Assembly (NCBI RefSeq): GCF_003315345.1
Contig: NZ_QNRO01000010.1
Coordinates: 1-64,000, forward strand
DNA: 64,000 bases
From: Marinobacter pelagius
GTDB lineage: Bacteria; Pseudomonadota; Gammaproteobacteria; Pseudomonadales; Oleiphilaceae
Direction of reading: 5' to 3'
Below, piece after piece: positions 58,144 through 64,000 of the stretch (positions are counted from its first letter, which is position 1; each line of letters starts with the position of its first letter). The position numbers and the translations under genes were made by a program. Under the pieces are notes generated by a model. It made no database searches. It saw nothing but the letters and a program-made list of their open reading frames with translations, and had not been told where the DNA came from.

Positions 58144-58986
58144 TTATTTGAGTCCGCGAAAGTACGTGATTACCGCACTGTTGGTGCCGATTACAAGAAT
58201 TTGGTCACCCCCGAAGACTCCAAGTGCCCGATAGTCTCCATTTCTTTGTTCGGCGCTCGATCCTCCTGAGCTGCCGCAGTTCTCTGCAGTAAACAGTACT
58301 CGGAAAACGTTCACGGAAGTGTCCGGGATGTTTACCGAACCATTGAAGATGCAGCCACGTTGGTCAGTGCCCGTCAGGGAACCATCGGCGTTGATGGTGA
58401 TTTGGGTAGTAACGACGTTGCTGTCCTGCATCAGGTAGGAGCCAGCGAGATCGGCAATGGCTATTGGGGTATCGCTGATACCGTTGCTTCGCGAAAGCTC
58501 GACCACTGATCGATAGCCGGTTTCCGGTGCTTCGACTTTAAGCGTAGCCGTTTCCGAGTCGGTAGCCTGGCCGCTGACCGTGCCATCAACCTGGTCCCAT
58601 GTTTCAGAATAGAAAATATTGGTGCCGGCTCCGACGATCTGATTCTCACCCGTCCCCCCCAGTACTCCAAATGTGGCGTCGGTCTGGGAAATGAACGTTA
58701 CGAAACTGCCGTCAGGGTCAATGATGGTCGCGACACCCGAGTAGGTGTTTCCTTCTTCAACGTTAACCGTGGTCTCGTAATACCCGGGGCTGATCGGTAG
58801 TGAAACCACTGGTTCGGAGTCGCCGGTTTCAGTCTGAGTGTTGGTTGGCGGGGTCCACGGCTCAAATAAGGGGGAAGGTGGATTGCCCTGCGGAGCCAGA
58901 GGTTGGGAGTACTCCTGGCCCCCGCACGCAGACAACAGGAAAGTCGCAGATAATGTTAAACCGAGTAGGGGAAGTCTCCCTGGCAT
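58144..58986 (-). CDS. Putative lipoprotein of unknown function
   Basis: The 280-residue protein has a lipoprotein signal peptide with lipobox LLSAC (Cys near residue 21), so it is probably anchored in the outer or inner membrane. The mature part starts with a Pro-rich linker. Then come two beta-rich repeats of similar character, GYYETTVNVEEGNTYSGVATI and GSYLMQDSNVVTTQITINAD, the latter followed by LTGTDQRGCIFNGSV. I do not recognise the family. GGGAGA lies upstream, and a strong terminator follows, so it is a single-gene unit inserted between priA and argS, which are adjacent in Pseudomonas. Confidence 0.8.
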   Translation of the reverse strand: MPGRLPLLGLTLSATFLLSACGGQEYSQPLAPQGNPPSPLFEPWTPPTNTQTETGDSEPVVSLPISPGYYETTVNVEEGNTYSGVATIIDPDGSFVTFISQTDATFGVLGGTGENQIVGAGTNIFYSETWDQVDGTVSGQATDSETATLKVEAPETGYRSVVELSRSNGISDTPIAIADLAGSYLMQDSNVVTTQITINADGSLTGTDQRGCIFNGSVNIPDTSVNVFRVLFTAENCGSSGGSSAEQRNGDYRALGVFGGDQILVIGTNSAVITYFRGLK

Positions 58987-59174
58987 GCCAATCTCCCTGA
59001 AATTTATTTCGCTTGGACCAGTGCTTGACTGGAGGCTCTAGAAAGGGCCTTTATATGATTTTTGCAAATAAAAGAGTGTTAATATGTCGTCTTGATATTA
59101 GCCCCGTGGCGGCTGATGTCCATTCCCGCCACGAAAACTAAAAATCGCGAGGGAAGCAGTAGTTGGCGACGTTG

Positions 59175-61343
59175 TTATCCAATCTCCTGCGGATCCACAT
59201 CCACCATCCATTTCACCTTTGGCGGGAGCTTCTGCTGGTCCAGGTGCTGGCAGATGCCGGCAAGAACAGCGTTAAGCCGGCCCCTTTGATTGCTGAGTAG
59301 CACCAGTTGGGCGCGGTGACGGTCGGCGCGGCGGGCGATCAGGGCGGGCAGGGGGCCCCAGGTTTCGATGCCGGGGCCGGAGGCGGAGGGTTTGATGGCG
59401 TCCAGCAGTTCCAGGCTGCTCTGCATGGTGTCTGCTTCGGCGCGGAAGATGGCCATGTGCCGGAACGGTGGGAACTGGCCCTGCTCCCGTTCTGCCATCA
59501 GTTGGTCGGCAATGCTCAGGTAGTTCTCTGTGCACAGTGATTTGAGCAGCGGATGGTCGCTGTGGCAGGTCTGGATCAGCACCTTGCCGGCCTTGTTGCC
59601 ACGGCCGGCCCGTCCACTGACCTGGAGCAGGGTCTGGATGAGCTGTTCGGGCGCGCGGAAATCCACGCTGAACAGTCCGCCATCGGCATTCACCACCACC
59701 ACGAGAGTCACATTCGGGAAGTCGTGGCCCTTGGCGAGCATCTGGGTTCCCACCAGCACGCAGGGCGCGCCGCTGTTCACCTTGTCCAGGATGGCCTGGA
59801 TGCTGCCTTTTCTCTGGGTGCTGTCCCGGTCGACCCGAACCACCGGCACGGCCGGAAAAGCTTCGGCCAGCGTGTCTTCGGTCCGCTCGGTACCCTGGCC
59901 GACCGGCTTGAACGCCTCGCTCTGGCATTTGGGGCAATGACTGGTGGCGGCGGCCTGGTAGTCGCAGTGGTGGCAGCGCATGGCGCGGTCCCGGCGATGG
60001 TAGGTCAGCCGGGTGTCGCAGCGGGGGCATTCGACCATGTGGCCACAATCAAAGCACATCATAACCGGGGCATAGCCTCGGCGGTTTACGAACACCAGAG
60101 CCTGCTCACCCCGGTCGAGGGTGTCCCGGATGGCGTTCAGGGCAGGGCGGGAAAGCCCGCCCTCCAGTGGACGGCTGCGGATATCGAGCAGGCTCATGGT
60201 GGGCGGTACTGCCTTTTTCGCCCGTTCTTCGAGTCTGACCAGCCGATACTTGCCCTGGCGGGCATTGTGGTAGGACTCCAGGGATGGGGTGGCAGAGCCA
60301 AGTATGATGGGGCACTTGTTCAGATGGGCACGATAAACCGCCAGGTCCCGTCCCGAATAGCGGAAGCCCTCGCCCTGCTTATAGGAGCTGTCATGCTCTT
60401 CATCAACGATTATGGTTTCAAGGCCAATGAACGGCAGCAGCACGGCGGACCGGGTGCCAATCAGGATGACCGGTTGGCCGCGGCGGACCTTGAGCCAGGT
60501 GTTCAGCCGTTCGCCATCATTCAGCGCCGAGTGCCACACCACGATGCGGTCTCCGAAGTAATGTCGGAAACGGGCAACGGTTTGCGGGGTCAGGTTGATC
60601 TCCGGCACCAGCACTAACCCCTGGCCCGTATCGGTCAGGTGTTCCTTGAGGTAATGAAGATAGATCTCGGTTTTACCGCTGCCTGTGATTCCGTACAGGA
60701 GGGTGGTATCAAAACCGTCCTTCCCCGCGGGAAGCTGGCTTGCCGCTTGCTTCTGGGTTGGTGTCAGGGTCGGTCGAAGGTCCGGGGATAGTAGTGCGAC
60801 TGCCGGGTTATTCTCCTGCTGCGCTTGCTCAATCAGCCCCTTCCCGGCGAGGCCTTTGATCTGGGCACGGGTAAACCCGGCCTTGATAATGGTGCCGGTA
60901 CTGGCGGGAGCAGGTTGCTGGCTCAGCCATTGCAGCAGGGCTTTCTGGCGGTGGGCATTGGCTGCCAATTCACTACCCGAACTTTTTGCCGTCCAGCTCT
61001 CTTCCTCTTTTTCCCGGGCGGGCCGGCCCCGGCGGAGCGCGGGCGGTAGCGCGGTGAACAGGCATTCTCCGAGTGGGTGCTGGTAATAGGTGCTGGCCCA
61101 GCTCAGAAGATCAAAGGTTTCCGTTGGCAGGGCCTGCCAGTCCTCAAGCACATGGCTGATGGTTTTAAGGGTGATGCCCTCGGGCGGCTCCACATCCGTT
61201 TCCACCACCAGGCCGGTCAACTGCTGCCGGCCGAACGGAATCTGTACCCTTTGCCCCCGAGTAACCTGCATGCCTTCAGGGATGAGGTAATCAAACAGTC
61301 TCCTTAATGGACGGTTGAGGGCGATTCGTGCGGTTCGGGGCAC
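59175..61343 (-). CDS. priA: Primosomal protein N' (PriA helicase)
   Basis: It restarts collapsed replication forks by loading DnaB. The protein of about 722 residues has the N-terminal DNA-binding region (ARIALNRPLRRLFDYLIP), Walker A YGITGSGKTEIYL, the DEEH box (IIVDEEHDSSYKQ), eight zinc cysteines in CFDCGHMVECPRC and CHHCDYQAAATSHCPKC, and helicase motif SGRAGRG. I favour GTG 61343, which has GGAG 7 bp upstream and matches the usual PriA N-terminus; ATG 61355 and GTG 61379 are alternatives. Confidence 0.95.
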   Translation of the reverse strand: MPRTARIALNRPLRRLFDYLIPEGMQVTRGQRVQIPFGRQQLTGLVVETDVEPPEGITLKTISHVLEDWQALPTETFDLLSWASTYYQHPLGECLFTALPPALRRGRPAREKEEESWTAKSSGSELAANAHRQKALLQWLSQQPAPASTGTIIKAGFTRAQIKGLAGKGLIEQAQQENNPAVALLSPDLRPTLTPTQKQAASQLPAGKDGFDTTLLYGITGSGKTEIYLHYLKEHLTDTGQGLVLVPEINLTPQTVARFRHYFGDRIVVWHSALNDGERLNTWLKVRRGQPVILIGTRSAVLLPFIGLETIIVDEEHDSSYKQGEGFRYSGRDLAVYRAHLNKCPIILGSATPSLESYHNARQGKYRLVRLEERAKKAVPPTMSLLDIRSRPLEGGLSRPALNAIRDTLDRGEQALVFVNRRGYAPVMMCFDCGHMVECPRCDTRLTYHRRDRAMRCHHCDYQAAATSHCPKCQSEAFKPVGQGTERTEDTLAEAFPAVPVVRVDRDSTQRKGSIQAILDKVNSGAPCVLVGTQMLAKGHDFPNVTLVVVVNADGGLFSVDFRAPEQLIQTLLQVSGRAGRGNKAGKVLIQTCHSDHPLLKSLCTENYLSIADQLMAEREQGQFPPFRHMAIFRAEADTMQSSLELLDAIKPSASGPGIETWGPLPALIARRADRHRAQLVLLSNQRGRLNAVLAGICQHLDQQKLPPKVKWMVDVDPQEIG

Positions 61344-61601
61344 TCGGGACTCCATTTCAGGTGATGTTGTGGTTTTCACTTAGGGATCGAACCCGGCAGC
61401 CTGGTGGTATTGTGGCTGCGAGGCAGGGAATGAAGCGCCCGTAAGGCTTGCCTGTCACAGAGATTGCAAGTATTATTCGCGGTCTGTTTTCGGCAGGGCA
61501 TGATTGTGCCTCGCCTTTCACTTTGATTCAAACATGCGGTGCCAGGCGCCAGGGATTGATTCCCCGTGACCGGGTAGCGGCATGACCGAAAGAGGTTCGC
61601 C

Positions 61602-61823
61602 ATGAAAGAAGGTATTCACCCGAAGTACGAAGAGGTTACCGCCACCTGTTCCTGCGGTAACGTCATCAAGACCCGTTCCACCGTTGGCCACGATCTGCAG
61701 CTGGATGTTTGTTCCCAGTGCCACCCGTTCTACACCGGTAAGCAGAAGGTTATGGACACCGGCGGTCGTATCGAGCGTTTCAACAAGCGCTTCGGTGGCC
61801 GTATCGGTGGCAACAAGTCCTGA
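61602..61823 (+). CDS. rpmE: 50S ribosomal protein L31 (zinc-binding form)
   Basis: The 73-residue protein is L31 of the C+ type, with zinc ligands in CSCG (Cys16, 18) and CSQC (Cys37, 40), and the typical start [12 protein letters not shown] and end [10 protein letters not shown]. It is divergent from priA, as in Pseudomonas and E. coli, and is followed by a strong terminator. Confidence 0.98.
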   Translation: MKEGIHPKYEEVTATCSCGNVIKTRSTVGHDLQLDVCSQCHPFYTGKQKVMDTGGRIERFNKRFGGRIGGNKS

Positions 61824-61840
61824 TATCGACTGTTGCATGC

Positions 61841-61868
61841 AAAAAAAGCGCCTCCGGGCGCTTTTTTT
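61841..61868 (+). terminator. Rho-independent terminator of rpmE
   Basis: AGCGCC-TCCG-GGCGCT (6-bp stem) has seven A before it and seven T after it, so it could work in both directions. Confidence 0.9.
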
Positions 61869-62043
61869 ATGGCCATTTGCCAGTGTGTAGAAATTTGCGA
61901 TATACGCAATTAGCCCTATTGACTGATCACAAAATGCGCTGTTGCCACTTGTCGTTTCGGGACGGGCGGGCCATAATGGCGCGCTCCGCTGGGCAAGCTC
62001 CGGCGGTTCATTACCTTTAAACGTGACAAACGGAACAGTGGCA

Positions 62044-63309
62044 ATGTCTCAAGATCTGAAAGAAGCAGCCCTTGAATATCACGCCAAGCCGCGGCCTGGT
62101 AAGCTGAGTGTTGAAATCACCAAGCCGACCCAGACCTCCCGCGACCTTTCCCTGGCGTATAGCCCCGGGGTTGCCGAACCGGTCCGCGAGATCGCAAAGG
62201 ACCCGGAGAACGCATACAAGTACACCGCCAAGGGCAACCTGGTGGCTGTCATCTCCGATGGTTCCGCGATTCTTGGTCTGGGTAACCTGGGTCCGCTGGC
62301 GAGCAAGCCGGTAATGGAAGGCAAGGGCGTACTGTTCAAGCGCTTTGCCGGAATTGATGTCTTCGATATCGAGGTCAATTCCGAAAGCCCGCAGGCGTTT
62401 ATTGAAACGGTTGAGCGTATCGCGGATACCTTTGGTGGTATCAACCTTGAAGACATCAAGGCACCAGAGTGCTTCGAGATTGAGCGAGCGTTGATCGAAA
62501 AATGTAACGTGCCAGTCTTCCATGATGACCAGCACGGTACGGCAATCGTGACTGCAGCCGGCATGATCAATGCCCTTGAGCTGCAGGGCAAGAAAATTGA
62601 AGAAGCGACAGTGGTGTGTCTGGGTGCCGGAGCAGCCGCTATCGCTTGCATGAAGCTGCTGATCAGCTGCGGTATTCGCTCTGAGAACATCTTCATGCTC
62701 GACCGCAAGGGTGTGATCCACTCTGGTCGTGACGATCTCAACCAGTACAAGGCAATGTTTGCCAACGATACCGACAAGCGCACACTTGATGACGCCATTG
62801 ATGGTGCGGACGTTTTTGTTGGTCTCTCCGGTCCGGATCTTCTGTCAGCCGATCAGCTGAAGAAAATGGCTCCGAATCCGATCGTTTTCGCATGTTCCAA
62901 CCCTGATCCGGAGATCAGCCCGGAGCTGGCCAGTTCGGTTCGTGATGACCTCATCATGGCTACCGGCCGTTCCGACTACCCGAACCAGGTCAACAACGTG
63001 CTGGGCTTCCCGTTCATTTTCCGTGGTGCGCTGGACGTTCGTGCCACTGCGATCAACGAGGAAATGAAGGTGGCTGCGGTCAACGCGATCCGTGAGCTGG
63101 CGAAGGAGCCGGTACCGCAGGAAATCTGCGAAGCCTACGGTGTAGACAAGTTCGAGTTCGGCAAGGAATACATCATTCCGAAGCCGATGGATGTGCGTCT
63201 GCTGGAAGTGGTTCCGGCGGCGGTTGCCCGTGCAGCCGTGGATTCCGGTGTTGCCCGCAACGCGTATCCGGCTCACTACCCGCTCAAGTCCATGGACGAC
63301 ATCATCTGA
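62044..63309 (+). CDS. maeB: Malic enzyme (malate dehydrogenase, oxaloacetate-decarboxylating)
   Basis: It converts malate to pyruvate and CO2, probably with NADP. The 421-residue protein is the short form without the phosphotransacetylase-like domain of E. coli MaeB. It has SLAYSPGVAEP with the catalytic Tyr, VISDGSAILGLGNLGP, FHDDQHGTAIV, the Rossmann loop VVCLGAGAAAIA and ACSNPDPEI. The ATG at 62044 is chosen; the 34 residues upstream look noncoding. It is followed by a bidirectional terminator, then mrcA convergent. Confidence 0.94.
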   Translation: MSQDLKEAALEYHAKPRPGKLSVEITKPTQTSRDLSLAYSPGVAEPVREIAKDPENAYKYTAKGNLVAVISDGSAILGLGNLGPLASKPVMEGKGVLFKRFAGIDVFDIEVNSESPQAFIETVERIADTFGGINLEDIKAPECFEIERALIEKCNVPVFHDDQHGTAIVTAAGMINALELQGKKIEEATVVCLGAGAAAIACMKLLISCGIRSENIFMLDRKGVIHSGRDDLNQYKAMFANDTDKRTLDDAIDGADVFVGLSGPDLLSADQLKKMAPNPIVFACSNPDPEISPELASSVRDDLIMATGRSDYPNQVNNVLGFPFIFRGALDVRATAINEEMKVAAVNAIRELAKEPVPQEICEAYGVDKFEFGKEYIIPKPMDVRLLEVVPAAVARAAVDSGVARNAYPAHYPLKSMDDII

Positions 63310-63324
63310 TCGTCCTCGGGATAT

Positions 63325-63357
63325 AAAAAAACCGGCGGTGATCCCGCCGGTTTTTTT
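63325..63357. terminator. Bidirectional terminator between maeB and mrcA
   Basis: ACCGGCGG-TGATC-CCGCCGGT (stem about 8 bp) has A6 before and T7 after, so it can end maeB on the plus strand and mrcA on the minus strand. Confidence 0.9.
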
Positions 63358-63374
63358 GTGCGTGAAGGAAAAGA

Positions 63375-64000
63375 TCAGAACAGTTGGCGGGAAAGGTCGC
63401 CGTTCCCGTTGTTGTTGGTGCCGTCACGTTCTTCGGCTGTCAGCGGTTGTGGCGCGTTCTCTTCCTTGAACACCTCGAAAATTCCTTCCTCACCGGGGCG
63501 AGCCCGTTCACCGGTCTCCGGATTGATGCGCACATTCACGATGCCGTTCGGACGGGGCATTACAGCCGGTGGGGTGTCCTTGAGAGCAACCTGCATGTAA
63601 TCGATCCAGATGGGCAGCGCGGTGCTGGCACCGTACTCGCCGCGGCCAAGGGGTGCCGGCTGGTCGAAGCCTACCCATACGGTAGTGGCGACCTTGTGGT
63701 TGAAGCCTGCAAACCAGGTGTCCCGCTGCTCATTCGTGGTTCCGGTCTTGCCGGCGATGTCACTGCGGCCCAGGGCCTGTGCCCGACGGCCAGTACCACG
63801 GCGGATCACGTCCTGCATCATCGAGTGCAGAATATAGACAGAGCGCTCGTCGGCAAGGCGTTTCATGAGGCGAACCGGTTGGTCATCCCGGGTGTCTGTC
63901 AGCTCCTCGCTGGTCAGATCTTTCGGATTGGCGTCTGTCAGTGATTCGGGCTTTTCGTCGAGTTCTTCGTCGGCGACCAGGTCGTCACAGTTATCTTCAC
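63375..64000 (-). CDS. mrcA: Penicillin-binding protein 1A, C-terminal part (partial)
   Basis: This class A bifunctional peptidoglycan synthase runs off the window. The visible 208 codons, open to position 64000, contain the end of the transpeptidase domain: VYILHSMMQDVIRRGTGRRA, the active-site KTGTTNEQRDTWFAGF triad motif, VWVGFDQP and a hydrophilic tail ending SRQLF. Order mrcA-maeB-rpmE-priA matches Pseudomonas. The catalytic Ser and the glycosyltransferase domain are outside the window. Confidence 0.92.
   Translation of the reverse strand, partial: EDNCDDLVADEELDEKPESLTDANPKDLTSEELTDTRDDQPVRLMKRLADERSVYILHSMMQDVIRRGTGRRAQALGRSDIAGKTGTTNEQRDTWFAGFNHKVATTVWVGFDQPAPLGRGEYGASTALPIWIDYMQVALKDTPPAVMPRPNGIVNVRINPETGERARPGEEGIFEVFKEENAPQPLTAEERDGTNNNGNGDLSRQLF

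Overview
The window looks like a chromosomal segment of a marine gammaproteobacterium, most likely Marinobacter or a close relative. This is inferred from GC-rich coding sequence, gene content and a gene order shared with Pseudomonas: glnE-ilvE-LPS genes-waaA, tolC-thiC-nudF-DUF1249-cpdA, and mrcA-maeB-rpmE-priA-argS-SPOR-hslV-hslU. I ran no database search, so genus and gene names rest on sequence recognition.

Layout. 1-1080: end of an IS3-family element. 1248-6126: nitrogen control block on the minus strand (glnA, a DUF4124 protein, ntrB, ntrC), with a sigma-54 promoter and NtrC-type palindromes. 6543-12587: typA, a proline iminopeptidase, dtd, a porin with a PhoB-like box, and a CYTH-domain protein. 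12597-17748: a potassium channel (minus), glnE and ilvE. 17756-36722: a lipopolysaccharide locus holding a Kdo kinase, two LpxL-type acyltransferases, about ten glycosyltransferases, an O-antigen ligase-like membrane protein, a YejM-like sulfatase-fold protein, manC, an ELM1-family protein and waaA. 36765-42954: tolC, thiC behind a TPP riboswitch, nudF, DUF1249 and cpdA. 42948-46281: metE and metR, divergent around a MetR-type site. 46327-53309: gcvH, rlmI, a HAD phosphatase, rppH, ptsP and a patatin-like protein that lacks the usual serine. 53428-64000: hslU, hslV, an FtsN-like SPOR protein, argS, a lipoprotein, priA, rpmE, maeB and the 3' part of mrcA.

The genes fall into linked themes. GlnE modifies the GlnA encoded here, NtrBC controls glnA transcription, and PtsP heads the nitrogen PTS. 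The LPS block supplies lipid A acylation, Kdo transfer and phosphorylation, GDP-mannose, and core or O-chain sugars.

Two families of interspersed intergenic repeats are the most unusual content. One is an 11-copy 30-bp palindrome (GGGGTCAGA-type) set mostly in doublets at gene 3' ends. The other is a 5-copy element with a conserved core of about 55 nt flanked by 22-29 bp inverted arms. Within a copy the arms match (at most one mismatch), but they differ strongly from copy to copy.
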